DNA of 64,000 nucleotides from positions 1-64,000 of the forward strand of contig JAJFFH010000051.1 in the NCBI GenBank assembly GCA_021776735.1. Reading direction: 5' to 3'. Shown here piece by piece: positions 8,331-16,904 of this stretch. Made by a program: the position numbers and the translations under genes. Source of the stretch: Planctomycetota bacterium (GTDB taxonomy: Bacteria > Planctomycetota > PLA2). The notes under the pieces were generated by a model, which saw only the letters and a program-made list of their open reading frames with translations, was not told where the DNA came from and ran no database searches. Each line of letters begins with the position of its first letter. Positions within the stretch are counted from its first letter, which is position 1.

Positions 8331-10733
8331 ATGGAGTCCACCGGTTTCAGGCCCTCAGACGAGTTCGCCGATGCGCCGCGCCCCGCTCCCGGGGCCGTGC
8401 TGCTCGCCGGTTGGTTCGTCGCCGCACTCGGCCTTGCCTTGGCCGTCGGCGCCGTCGTGATCGAGTTCCTGATCGACGACTTCACGGCCGGCATCGTTCT
8501 CCGCGTGCTCGGTGGCATCGTCGGCGCGTTGCTGTTTCTCGGTGGCCTCGGCATCACGCAGCGCATGCACATCGCGCGCGTCGTCACGATCTGGATCCTG
8601 TTTCTGGCCGCGTTTGTCGGCATCCTTGTCTTGGCGGCCGGCGAATACCGGGGACTCGACGACGCGCTGCTCTGGGGCGGGCCCGTGCTGGGTATCCTCG
8701 TGGCCACCGTCTTACTCGGTGCTGTCTTGTCGAGTGGGCGCGCCTCGCGCTGGTTTCAGGGCGACGGCGGTCAGTTCCTGCAATACATCGTCGGCAAGAC
8801 CGCGACCCAGGGCTTGCTGGTTGTGTACATCGCGGTCTTCGCTTTTCTCGTGGCGGAGTCGTCCGCCCTCGGCCGTTGGGATCTGACCGAGGACCAGCGG
8901 TTTTCGATTACGGAAGCGAGCCGCAGGATCGTGCGCGATCTTGAGGACCAGATCGTCGTGAAGGCGTTCTTCACCAAGGACATTCCGGAGGCCATCGTGC
9001 CCCTGCAGCGCCAGGTTTTTGACATCCTGCGCGAGTACGAGGCTGCGAGCAACGGACGCTTCAAGGTCCAGAGGTACGACCCGATCGAAAGCACGGCGGC
9101 GCAGAGTGCCGCCAAGAGCTATGGCGTCCAGCCCCAGCCGTTCAGGATTACCGACACGACGCAGCAGACCCTCCGTGACCTCTACGGCAGCCTCGTTCTC
9201 CTTTACGGAGACAAGCAGTCCGAGATCATCAATATCGTTTCGCGGTACCCGAGCGGTTTCGAGGGCCTGTCCGTTCTCGAGTACGAGATCTCCTCGCGCG
9301 TGTGGCAACTGGTCCACGACAAGCCGAAGGTCGGTATTGCCGGTTACCTCAAGACTACGCCACCGCCGCCGCGGTACATGGGGATGCCCAACCGGGCCAG
9401 GCCGCAACCGGAGTTCGAACAGCTCAAGGGGCTGCTGCGCGAGTCGTTTGTCGTCGAGGAAGTCGATCTCAAGACGACCGCGCCGGACCCCAAGAAGATA
9501 CCGCTGCTGCTGCTCGTGAGGCCCAAGGAACTCAAGGACGTGGAGGTCTTTCGGCTCGATCAGTACCTGATGAAGGGCGGCCGCGTGCTTGCTTTCGTGA
9601 CCCAGGGAACGATTGGGATGGACGGAGCACCGGTTCCCGGTGGTCGGGGACACCCACGCGCATGGACCTTCAAGGCGTTCGACACCGGACTCGACAAGTG
9701 GTTCGAGCATCACGGCGTGCGCGTCCCCAAGGAGTTCGCGCTGCATCTCGGCAACGCTCCCAAGGACGCCAAGTACGAGTTCATGGAAAACGGACCGCTG
9801 GGGCCCGGGCGCTACGGGGTCGAGGTGCGGAACTGGTTTTGGCCGTTCATCAAGTCCAGCGATTCGTTCGACAAGGAGAATCCCGCGGTCCAGACCCTCA
9901 AGCGCGCGTTCCTCTATTGGCCGCACCCGATCGACGTGCTGAACCACAAGCTCGACGGAAAGAAGTCCACCGACTTGGTCAAGACCCATGACAACGAGTC
10001 GTGGCGCTGGTCTGACCTGAACCGAATTGATCGTCTGCAGCTCGACGCGAAGCGCGATGGACCGGAGCGGAGCGAACTGCGTTCGAGCGCGGTCGCCGTC
10101 GCGATCGAGGGCAAGTTTAAGTCCTACTTTGGCCGGAATGCCGTTCCGCCCTCGCTGACCGACACGGACAAGAAGGGCGGGGACGACGAAACGGAAACCA
10201 ACGGCGACGCCCCCGGTGGCGGAGATGGCGACAAGAAAGACGCCAAGGACAAGAAGAAAGCCAAGGGACCCGAGGTCATCAAGGAGTCGCCCGAGACACT
10301 GCTGGTCGTCGTCGGCAACTCCCTGTTCGTCTCCGACCAGGCGCTGAGCTCCAACAAGGAGCAGTCGCGTGCGAACACCCTGCTGGCGCTCAACCTGGTC
10401 GATTGGCTGGCGCGGTCGCGGGACCTCATCAGGATGCGCGCGAAGCACTACGAGAAGCGACTGCTGGAGGATCCCGAGTACAAGGAGGATCTCGAGCGAC
10501 TCAACAAGAAGGCGGCCAATCAGGAAATCGACCGCACCGAGTACATCGAAGCCGTCACGAAGCTTGAGGAGAGCCGAAAGGAGAGCCGGAAGAGTTGGCG
10601 GTGGCGCCCCGTCTGGATTCCGTGCCTGTTCGTCCTGTTTTTGGGCGCGATCGTCTGGATCGTACGCGCTGCGCTGCGCGCCGCTCCACCGCGTTTCGAG
10701 GATCCGTTGTCGCCGTCCGCGGCGGAGAAATAG
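8331..10733 (+). CDS. GldG-family auxiliary protein of the ABC-2 system
   Basis: An 800-residue protein. Four hydrophobic spans occupy about residues 20-180, followed by the GldG/ABC_transp_aux signature (WDLTEDQRFSITEASRRIVRDL) at about 180-200, a large extracytoplasmic domain and one C-terminal span (PCLFVLFLGAIVWIVRAAL) near 760-785. Families of this type combine with an ABC-2 permease as the substrate-facing subunit. A lysine/aspartate-rich insert near residues 615-645 contains TNGDAP, a degenerate relative of the tag peptide. Only 4 bp separate it from the next gene, so the two are cotranscribed. Substrate unknown. Confidence 0.85.
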   Translation: MESTGFRPSDEFADAPRPAPGAVLLAGWFVAALGLALAVGAVVIEFLIDDFTAGIVLRVLGGIVGALLFLGGLGITQRMHIARVVTIWILFLAAFVGILVLAAGEYRGLDDALLWGGPVLGILVATVLLGAVLSSGRASRWFQGDGGQFLQYIVGKTATQGLLVVYIAVFAFLVAESSALGRWDLTEDQRFSITEASRRIVRDLEDQIVVKAFFTKDIPEAIVPLQRQVFDILREYEAASNGRFKVQRYDPIESTAAQSAAKSYGVQPQPFRITDTTQQTLRDLYGSLVLLYGDKQSEIINIVSRYPSGFEGLSVLEYEISSRVWQLVHDKPKVGIAGYLKTTPPPPRYMGMPNRARPQPEFEQLKGLLRESFVVEEVDLKTTAPDPKKIPLLLLVRPKELKDVEVFRLDQYLMKGGRVLAFVTQGTIGMDGAPVPGGRGHPRAWTFKAFDTGLDKWFEHHGVRVPKEFALHLGNAPKDAKYEFMENGPLGPGRYGVEVRNWFWPFIKSSDSFDKENPAVQTLKRAFLYWPHPIDVLNHKLDGKKSTDLVKTHDNESWRWSDLNRIDRLQLDAKRDGPERSELRSSAVAVAIEGKFKSYFGRNAVPPSLTDTDKKGGDDETETNGDAPGGGDGDKKDAKDKKKAKGPEVIKESPETLLVVVGNSLFVSDQALSSNKEQSRANTLLALNLVDWLARSRDLIRMRAKHYEKRLLEDPEYKEDLERLNKKAANQEIDRTEYIEAVTKLEESRKESRKSWRWRPVWIPCLFVLFLGAIVWIVRAALRAAPPRFEDPLSPSAAEK

Positions 10734-10737
10734 TTCC

Positions 10738-12261
10738 ATGAGTCGCAGCAATCTCATCCTGCTCGGGATCGTATTGGTCCTGTTCGCCGTGTTCATTGCG
10801 ACCCGCCGTGACGACGACCGGAGTCGCCCCAAGGACGTGCGCCTGTTCAAGGACATGCAAAGGAAGGATCTGGACGGGATCGATCGAATCAAGATCGAGG
10901 GTGGCTGGCTCGGGGCAGCTCGGGACTTCGAGTTGAGCCGCTCCGGTTCAGGCTGGGTTCTCTCGTCCGCCGGCGGTTTTGCGGCCAAGGCTGATGTGGC
11001 GAGAGAGTTTCTCGACGCGGTGTTCAACCTGCGTCGCGAAAACCTCGTGGGTTCAAGCGCGAAACTCCAGCGCGAGACGCGCACGGACGACACCGTGGGG
11101 CGCCTGGTAACCGTCTATGCGGGCAACAACGTTCTCGCCAGCTTCCGCGTGGGCAAAAAACCCAAGGGCCACGGCGAGTACGCGACGTTTTTCGTCCGCG
11201 CCGCCAACGAGAAACGCATCTACCGTACCCGCACGCTGCTGTTCAAAGACCGCGAGAAAGAGACCCGTGACAACCCGGCAAGCCGGACCTCCGGCTACAA
11301 CTGGCACGACCGGATTCACAACACGGAGTCCTGGATCGACGCGCGGATCTGGGACCTCGGCGACGCCACGATCGAGAGAATCTCCCTGGAACGTCCCGAC
11401 CTCAAGGCCGAGTTGGTCAAGAGGGCGGAGGACCGCTGGGAGGTGAAGCAAAGGGGCGACGCGAAGTTCCAGCCCGGCGACGTCGATGCCGCCAACAACC
11501 TGATCAGTTCGCTGCGCCAGTTGGACCACTCCGGCGTGGTCGGACGATTCCGCGACGTCGCGCGCGAGTTCCGTTTCGACCAGCCGGTCGCCACGCTCGA
11601 GATGACCCTCAAGAGAAGGGTCAAGGCCGATCCGAAGGACGAGGCAGGAACGGACGGCGATGCTCCTGACGGCAACGGCGAGGAAAAGGAAGAGCCCAAG
11701 AAAGAAGAGCCCAAAGAGCCGGTCGAAAAGTACGTCGATTTCAAGCGCTGGGTCGTGGTCGGTCGAGAGATCGAGCTCCCGAAAGCGATCGACGACGAAA
11801 CCGGCGAAATCAAGACCGAGACCGTGTACGCGGTCCAGCTCAGGTCGAGCAACGACGACTTGAAAGGGCTGGACGGATACGTCTACCTCCTGAGCCGTGA
11901 TGGCGTCAGCGCGATCTTGGAGAAGACCTTCGCCGACCTGATCCAACCCGAAGAGGACCGAGACGACGCGGCAGACAAGAACAACGCGGGCGACAAGGAA
12001 GGCGCGGGAGACAAGGTAGGCGCGGGAGACAAGACAGGCGCGGGAGACAAGGAAGGCGCGGGAGACAAGGAAGGCGCGGGCGACAAGGAAGGCGCGGGAG
12101 ACAAGAAGGACGGCGCCGGCGCTGGAGACCGCGGCAAGGACAACTCGTCCGAGGACGGCACCAAAACACCGGACAAGAAAGAGGGCGCTGGCGACCCCAA
12201 GGGCAAGGAAACCAGCGAGACCGACGCGAAGGACACCGACGGCAAGAAAGACGACGGCTAG
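10738..12261 (+). CDS. DUF4340 protein, last gene of Gld-like operon
   Basis: A 507-residue protein with one N-terminal membrane anchor (residues 5-21) and a DUF4340-type beta-rich periplasmic body (SRSGSGWVLSSAGGFAAKADVAREFLDAV), the usual fourth member beside GldG-type proteins. An exact tag copy encodes AGTDGDAP near residue 304, in an acidic linker. The C-terminus ends in seven 18-bp repeats (GAGDKE) and a long charged tail. ATG 10738 lies 4 bp after the GldG stop; longer in-frame extensions overlap that gene. Probably scaffolds or regulates the transporter at the membrane. Confidence 0.85.
   Translation: MSRSNLILLGIVLVLFAVFIATRRDDDRSRPKDVRLFKDMQRKDLDGIDRIKIEGGWLGAARDFELSRSGSGWVLSSAGGFAAKADVAREFLDAVFNLRRENLVGSSAKLQRETRTDDTVGRLVTVYAGNNVLASFRVGKKPKGHGEYATFFVRAANEKRIYRTRTLLFKDREKETRDNPASRTSGYNWHDRIHNTESWIDARIWDLGDATIERISLERPDLKAELVKRAEDRWEVKQRGDAKFQPGDVDAANNLISSLRQLDHSGVVGRFRDVAREFRFDQPVATLEMTLKRRVKADPKDEAGTDGDAPDGNGEEKEEPKKEEPKEPVEKYVDFKRWVVVGREIELPKAIDDETGEIKTETVYAVQLRSSNDDLKGLDGYVYLLSRDGVSAILEKTFADLIQPEEDRDDAADKNNAGDKEGAGDKVGAGDKTGAGDKEGAGDKEGAGDKEGAGDKKDGAGAGDRGKDNSSEDGTKTPDKKEGAGDPKGKETSETDAKDTDGKKDDG
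11645..11662 (+). repeat. Tag, exact core in CDS linker (sense, TDGDA)
   Basis: CAGGAACGGACGGCGATG, sense orientation, in the acidic linker of the DUF4340 protein; same codon frame as in the ABC ATPase. Confidence 0.85.
11983..12108 (+). repeat. Seven tandem 18-bp repeats encoding GAGDKE
   Basis: Unit GGCGCGGGAGACAAGGAA with one- to three-base variation, seven copies, inside the 3' end of the DUF4340 gene. Copy number could vary by slippage without breaking the frame. Confidence 0.9.
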
Positions 12262-12295
12262 GTGTTCCCATTGCCCGGGAATCGCCTGCCCGGGG

Positions 12296-12309
12296 ACTCG
12301 CCGTCCGTT
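12296..12309 (-). repeat. Tag variant between convergent genes
   Basis: Minus-strand AAACGGACGGCGAGT, preceded by a run of seven A, as at the tag in the GGDDxY-repeat gene. It lies 9 bp after the stop of the minus-strand gene. Confidence 0.6.
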
Positions 12310-12317
12310 TGGTTTTT

Positions 12318-12962
12318 TTACTCGCTCTCCCCCTCCTTGCCGGGCCTTGCGGCGGCGATCGATTCCAGGAGCGGGCGCAGCAGCGCTGCTTCCATCGAGG
12401 CTTGCAGCTTCTTTTGATTCAGGAGAATCAAGTCCAGCTCGGTCTTTGTGGCGTCCTTGGCGCCTGCCAGCGGCTTGAGTCCCTCCGCGTACTTCGCGGA
12501 CCTGGGCGAGGACTGCTTAAGCTTGTTTTCGAGCGCCCTTTGTAGCTGGAACGGGATCCCGCGACCGTCCGCCATGAGCACCGACTCGGCTCGTGCGTGG
12601 ATGCCGAGGTACTCGCTGAGCGCCATCTTGCGGCCTTCCAGCACGTTGGCGAGAATGCGGAGTACGCTGTTGCGGGCGTGCATGGTGCGCAGTTTTCCCT
12701 CGGCCTCGGGGTAGACGCGCCGTTCGGCGGCCGCAGCCGTGCGCGCGATCAGGTAGAGCTGGAACCGCTCCGCGTCGAGCTTGCCCGCGAACCGGCGCGA
12801 AAACGTCTTGTCGGTGGCGCGCAGCGCGCGGGAGACGTCGTCAAACGACTGAAGGAGCGACTGGTTCTTCTTGGCGACCTCCGCCGAGATCTTCAGCGCC
12901 CAATACGACATTCCGGTCATGATCAACAGCAGGATCAGGGCGATTGTTATGAAGCGCCTCAT
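12318..12962 (-). CDS. Small membrane-anchored helical protein
   Basis: 214 residues. A membrane span covers residues 5-22 (ITIALILLLIMTGMSYWAL), then an almost fully helical, charged body that is probably coiled-coil. I do not recognise a family. Its ATG overlaps the stop of the upstream GGDDxY-repeat protein gene in an ATGA, so the two are translationally coupled and likely work together at the membrane. A longer reading frame to 13397 is only the shadow of the upstream gene. Confidence 0.65.
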   Translation of the reverse strand: MRRFITIALILLLIMTGMSYWALKISAEVAKKNQSLLQSFDDVSRALRATDKTFSRRFAGKLDAERFQLYLIARTAAAAERRVYPEAEGKLRTMHARNSVLRILANVLEGRKMALSEYLGIHARAESVLMADGRGIPFQLQRALENKLKQSSPRSAKYAEGLKPLAGAKDATKTELDLILLNQKKLQASMEAALLRPLLESIAAARPGKEGESE

Positions 12963-15001
12963 CGTTCGTCCCCCACGGAATTGGCTCCGTCCAGCCCATA
13001 GCCGCGCGGCGGGTGTTTCCACCGCGTGCCGGGCCGCGCCGCACCCTTTTTCCAGCCGGTGTAGGTGTTGGCTCCGCCGCCATCGAGCAGGAACCCGAAC
13101 GGCCGCAGTTCTTCGGTCTTGGTGTCCGAGCCATAGCCCCAGCAGCGGCTGCCGCAACGGTATCGGTCGTTGCCCGCGCCGTCGGCCAACAAGCCCAGGC
13201 CGCTGGCCGCATTGCCCGCACCTTGGCACAGCGTCAGCCCGGCATAGATGTCGTCCCCGGCGTGATCGACGAGCAGGCCCGCCGAGAAATCGTGTCCGCA
13301 GCCCTGGCTCGTGTTGCGCGAGAAGTACCAGTCGTTGCCGCTGCGATCGACCACGACGCCGACGGCGGCATGGGTGCCGACGCCTTGGCCGTACCACGTC
13401 GCGCGGTAGCGATCATTGCCGCCGCCATCGACCAGCGCACCGAGGCTGTACCAGTACGCCGAGCCCTGCCCGAAGACGTCCGCCTCGTACCGGTCGTTTC
13501 CGGAGCGATCGAAAAGGAGCCCGACGCCGCCCGGGATCTGCCCCGTGATCTTCCAGCGCCGCTTGCCCGTCTCGTCGGTCCAGATATGTCCGAAGCGATG
13601 GCTGTAGCCGGAGCCCTGCGCGAATGTGACGTAGGTTCCGGGGCGCCGCCAGATGTCTTCCTCGTCCCGGCCCGCCGTGTAGACGTCGTCGCCGCCGCGA
13701 TCCACGATGGCCCCCGCACCCCCCGAAGAACCAAAGCCCTGCGCGAAACACCCTGCCGAATACTCGTCGTCCCCGCCGTCGTCGAGCAATAGGCCGGTGC
13801 CAAACACACCGACGCCCTGTACGCCGAGCCCGCCGTAGTATCGGTCGCGCCCGGATAGATCCCAAAGCGCCCCGTGCCCCGCGAGTCCGCAACCGAGACT
13901 CCAGTCGCGCCCGCGGTAGTCGTCGTCGCCCGCCACATCGACATGCAGCGAACAACCGAGCAGTGCCGCGCCCCAGCAAAGCGGCCCCTGCGAGAGATAG
14001 AGATCGTCGCCTGAAAGATCGATCACAACCTGCACTGGCCGCTGCGGCGCGTTCGCCGCCACGCGGTACTCGTCGCTCCCGCCAAAGTCGATGACGAGCT
14101 TCGCCCGCAAATCGATGCGGTTGTTCCCGCGTCCGAACAGCGCCGCCCCCGCATGCACCACCGGCTTGCCCCCGATCGCCACGCGTGCAGCGCCCGCCCG
14201 CAACCGCGGCAGCTCGGCGCGCGCGGCCACCAAAAGACGCCGCCACGCCAAGCGCAACGCCGCGGCGTCGGTTCGCGCCAGCAACACCGCGCAACGCAGT
14301 AGCGCGTCACGCTCGGCCACGTCTTCCTCGCCGCTCTTGAGTTTCTTCTTGGCATCCGCGGGCGTCCGCGTGACCCACAACGGCAGCCACTTGCGCAGGT
14401 GCGCGCGCTCGTCCTCTTGAAGCGGCGCCAGATACCGCGCGACCGCCTGCTCCAGCAACGCGATCTCAACCAGCAGCCGCGCGACGGGTTTCCAGGTTGC
14501 CGGGTCGAAGCCTTTCGGAGCAGCCGGAAGGGGGGGAACAGCAGGCTGGGGGCGCGGGGGAGGGGCAGCGCCCGCGCCCCCGCCGATGGTGGCGTCGAGC
14601 ATCCTGCCAAGCCGGTCGAAGGATGGCACGATGCCCGGTCCGTTCCACATTGCGCGCGCGGCGCCGAGCAGTTCACCCGGCTGATCGAGGGGCTGGTCGA
14701 GTGCCGCGCGCACGGCTGCCGGAAGATGCGGCTGCGGGTCGGGGAAGAGCTGCCGGCTTGGGTCGCGCAGGTACTTCCGGTCGCGGATTTTCATGGCGGC
14801 ACGGGTGAGCCCGTCGGCCTTCAGCAGCTCGCCCACAACCTTCCGGAAGTCGCGGGCGTCACGAAAATCGCCGTCCGTTTGCTTTTTTGGAGTGGCCTTT
14901 CGTTTCGGTTCCTCCTTGTCGTCGTCCGGCTCTCCGGCCGGAACCATCGAAACCAAGAAAGAAACGGCGAGGACGAGGTGGAGGCGCGGCACAAAGTTCA
15001 T
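12959..15001 (-). CDS. Secreted protein with GGDDxY tandem repeats
   Basis: 680 residues with a signal peptide (about 1-22), a short charged linker, a helical part (about 45-300), then about fifteen repeats of 19-22 residues with the pattern GxGNDxY/GGDDxY alternating with QGxGxxxGxGxLxD, covering about 310-655. The pattern suggests a beta-solenoid, possibly calcium-binding through the Asp pairs, but it is not canonical RTX (GGxGxDxLx). The linker contains QTDGDF at residues 41-46, a tag copy. It overlaps the next gene by 4 bp. Divergent from the thiolase. Likely exported or surface-located; role unknown. Confidence 0.7.
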   Translation of the reverse strand: MNFVPRLHLVLAVSFLVSMVPAGEPDDDKEEPKRKATPKKQTDGDFRDARDFRKVVGELLKADGLTRAAMKIRDRKYLRDPSRQLFPDPQPHLPAAVRAALDQPLDQPGELLGAARAMWNGPGIVPSFDRLGRMLDATIGGGAGAAPPPRPQPAVPPLPAAPKGFDPATWKPVARLLVEIALLEQAVARYLAPLQEDERAHLRKWLPLWVTRTPADAKKKLKSGEEDVAERDALLRCAVLLARTDAAALRLAWRRLLVAARAELPRLRAGAARVAIGGKPVVHAGAALFGRGNNRIDLRAKLVIDFGGSDEYRVAANAPQRPVQVVIDLSGDDLYLSQGPLCWGAALLGCSLHVDVAGDDDYRGRDWSLGCGLAGHGALWDLSGRDRYYGGLGVQGVGVFGTGLLLDDGGDDEYSAGCFAQGFGSSGGAGAIVDRGGDDVYTAGRDEEDIWRRPGTYVTFAQGSGYSHRFGHIWTDETGKRRWKITGQIPGGVGLLFDRSGNDRYEADVFGQGSAYWYSLGALVDGGGNDRYRATWYGQGVGTHAAVGVVVDRSGNDWYFSRNTSQGCGHDFSAGLLVDHAGDDIYAGLTLCQGAGNAASGLGLLADGAGNDRYRCGSRCWGYGSDTKTEELRPFGFLLDGGGANTYTGWKKGAARPGTRWKHPPRGYGLDGANSVGDER
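14864..14882 (-). repeat. Tag, 12 of 13, in CDS linker (sense, QTDGD)
   Basis: Minus-strand GCAAACGGACGGCGAT preceded by AAAAAA; read Lys-Lys-Gln-Thr-Asp-Gly-Asp just after the signal peptide. The same extended form occurs in the ABC exporter at 58548. Confidence 0.8.
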
Positions 15002-15032
15002 CAGGAACGCACCAAGCTATACGATTTGTCGA

Positions 15033-16229
15033 ATGGAACGTGTTGCTCTTGTTCGCGCGCTGCGCACACCGATCGGGAAGTACCTTGGCGGCCTCAGCCG
15101 CGTCAACGCCGCGGAGCTCGGTCAGGCCGTTGTCGAGCCGCTGGTTGCGGGGCTTGACGGCCTCGGTGGCGACGGCGCGCCCGACGGACTTGTCGACGAG
15201 CTCATCTTTGGCTGTGCGCGGCAGGCTGGGCAGGGGCCGAACCCGGCGCGGCAGATCGCGATTCGTGCGGGGCTGGGCGATGGCGTGGTCTCGCAGACCA
15301 TCAACATGGCGTGCGGGTCCGGGCTGAAGTCGATCGCGCTCGGGGCCGACTCGATCCGAATGGGGCGCGCGCAGATCGTCGTGGCGGGCGGCGTCGAGTC
15401 GATGAGCCAGGTGCCGTTTCTGCTCAAGGACATGCGGCTCGGCTACCGGCTCGGGCACAAGAAAGTCGTCGATGACATGTACGACGACGGCTTTCACTGC
15501 CGTCTCGCGGACCAGCTGATGGGCGCCACGGCGGAGACGCTCGCCGAGCAATACGACCTCTCGCGGCGCGAGCAGGACGAGTTCGCGGTCGAGTCTCAGC
15601 AAAGGGCGGCGAAGGCGCTGGAGGACGGCGCTTTCGAGAACGAGATGGTCCCGGTCACGGTCAAGGGGCGCCGGGGCAAGGAGACCATCGTCTCCGCGGA
15701 CGAGCACCCCCGGCCGACGGCGACCGTCGAGGGCATGAAAAAGCTGCGGCCGGTCTTCAAGGACGATGGCACGGTGCATGCGGGCAACAGCTCCGGGATC
15801 ACGGATGGCGCGGCGGCGGTCCTGCTCGCGTCCGAATCGCTCGTCAAGGAGCACGGCTGGCCGGTCCTCGCCTGGTTCGAGGATTGCGCCGCCGCCGGCG
15901 TCGATGCCGCCGTCATGGGCATCGCTCCGGTGCCGGCCGTCAACCGCTTGCTCCAACGGACCAACACCGAGCTCGACGACTACGGCCTGATCGAACTCAA
16001 CGAAGCATTCGCGGCGCAATTCCTCGCCTGCGAACGCGACCTGAAATTCGACCGCGCGCGCGCCAACGTCCACGGCGGCGCCATCGCCCTGGGTCACCCG
16101 ATCGGCTGCACCGGCGCACGCATCGTGGTTACGCTGCTGCATGCCATGCACCGCCACGATGTCGAGCGCGGTTTGGCCACGCTCTGCATCAGCGGCGGCC
16201 TGGGCCTGGCTGCTTCGTTCACTCGATAG
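15033..16229 (+). CDS. Thiolase (acetyl-CoA acyltransferase)
   Basis: A 398-residue thiolase II type enzyme. The nucleophilic cysteine is C94 in NMACGSG, the catalytic histidine lies in GGAIALGHPIGCTGAR near residue 350, and the second cysteine is in TLCISGGLG close to the C-terminus. It either cleaves 3-ketoacyl-CoA or condenses two acetyl-CoA in the cytosol; the direction cannot be told. No other beta-oxidation gene is adjacent; an acyl-CoA dehydrogenase lies 25 kb away. ATG 15033 is chosen because homology starts there (MERVALVRALRTPIGKY) and a TACGAT box lies 7 nt upstream, suggesting a leaderless mRNA; the upstream extension overlaps the divergent gene. Confidence 0.92.
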   Translation: MERVALVRALRTPIGKYLGGLSRVNAAELGQAVVEPLVAGLDGLGGDGAPDGLVDELIFGCARQAGQGPNPARQIAIRAGLGDGVVSQTINMACGSGLKSIALGADSIRMGRAQIVVAGGVESMSQVPFLLKDMRLGYRLGHKKVVDDMYDDGFHCRLADQLMGATAETLAEQYDLSRREQDEFAVESQQRAAKALEDGAFENEMVPVTVKGRRGKETIVSADEHPRPTATVEGMKKLRPVFKDDGTVHAGNSSGITDGAAAVLLASESLVKEHGWPVLAWFEDCAAAGVDAAVMGIAPVPAVNRLLQRTNTELDDYGLIELNEAFAAQFLACERDLKFDRARANVHGGAIALGHPIGCTGARIVVTLLHAMHRHDVERGLATLCISGGLGLAASFTR

Positions 16230-16262
16230 GCAGGACAGAGTAGCCAGGGGAAACCGCGGACG

Positions 16263-16720
16263 GTGGCGGCCCCGGACGCGAACCTGGACTCGACTTGCTG
16301 GACGGTGATTCGTGGTGCTGCGGAGGGAGACGCGGCCGATCGCGAGCGGTTTGCGCGTACCTACGAGCCGGTCGTGCGTGCGTATCTCGGGGCCCGGTGG
16401 CGTGGCGGCAACTCTTTCGTTGCTTGCCGACCTAGACGACGCTGTGCAGGAGGTGTTTCTCACCTGCTTCAAGACCGGCGGGGCACTTGATCGGCTCGAC
16501 CCAGCGCGACCGTTTCGGCCGTTCTTTTGCGGTGTGGTTCGCAACGTTGCCCGACAGCGCGAGACACGCCGCGCCCGTCGCAAGGAACAGCATCCGAGCA
16601 GCGGCTTTGAAGCCGAGATCGAAGCCGACGAAGACGGTCTCTCCACCGTCTTCGACCGCGCTTGGGCGCTCGCATGCTCGAGCAGGCCGTGGCCTGTCAC
16701 GCCGCCGCTGGGGTGTTTTC
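16263..16720 (+). pseudogene. Decayed ECF sigma factor gene
   Basis: Frame 1 from GTG 16263 encodes an N-terminus typical of planctomycete ECF sigma factors (TCWTVIRGAAEGDAADRERF, then YEPVVRAYLGARW). After about 16400 the match continues in another frame (LADLDDAVQEVFLTCFKTGG, then FRPFFCGVVRNVARQRETRR). Around 16650 a third frame carries ARMLEQAVACHAA. Region 4 is missing. At least two frameshifts and a truncation make it non-functional as it stands. It lies directly before a propeller protein gene, the kind of target these sigma-linked loci usually carry. Confidence 0.7.
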
Positions 16721-16904
16721 GGCCGCTGGGTCGGGGTTGGGGAACATCCGGCGTCGGGCCCGTGTACAGTCATTTCGGCCGCGAACCCCTCGGGCCCAAT
16801 CTCGATCGAGCAGTTCTTGGTCACGGTTCGTGGCTATTTCCCGGCCGCGTTGCTGTGCGTCAAGTTCGAATGGACGTGCGTGAAGCCCACGGATAAGGAC
16901 CACT
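16721..16904 (+). other. Mosaic stretch with remnant coding frame
   Basis: Between the sigma remnant and the next gene, one frame reads plausibly as protein (SIEQFLVTVRGYFPAALLC, then WTCVKPTDKDHYVPPGDYTI) and runs on to about 17000, but it has no start of its own. It looks like the end of another lost gene. No family recognised. Confidence 0.4.
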
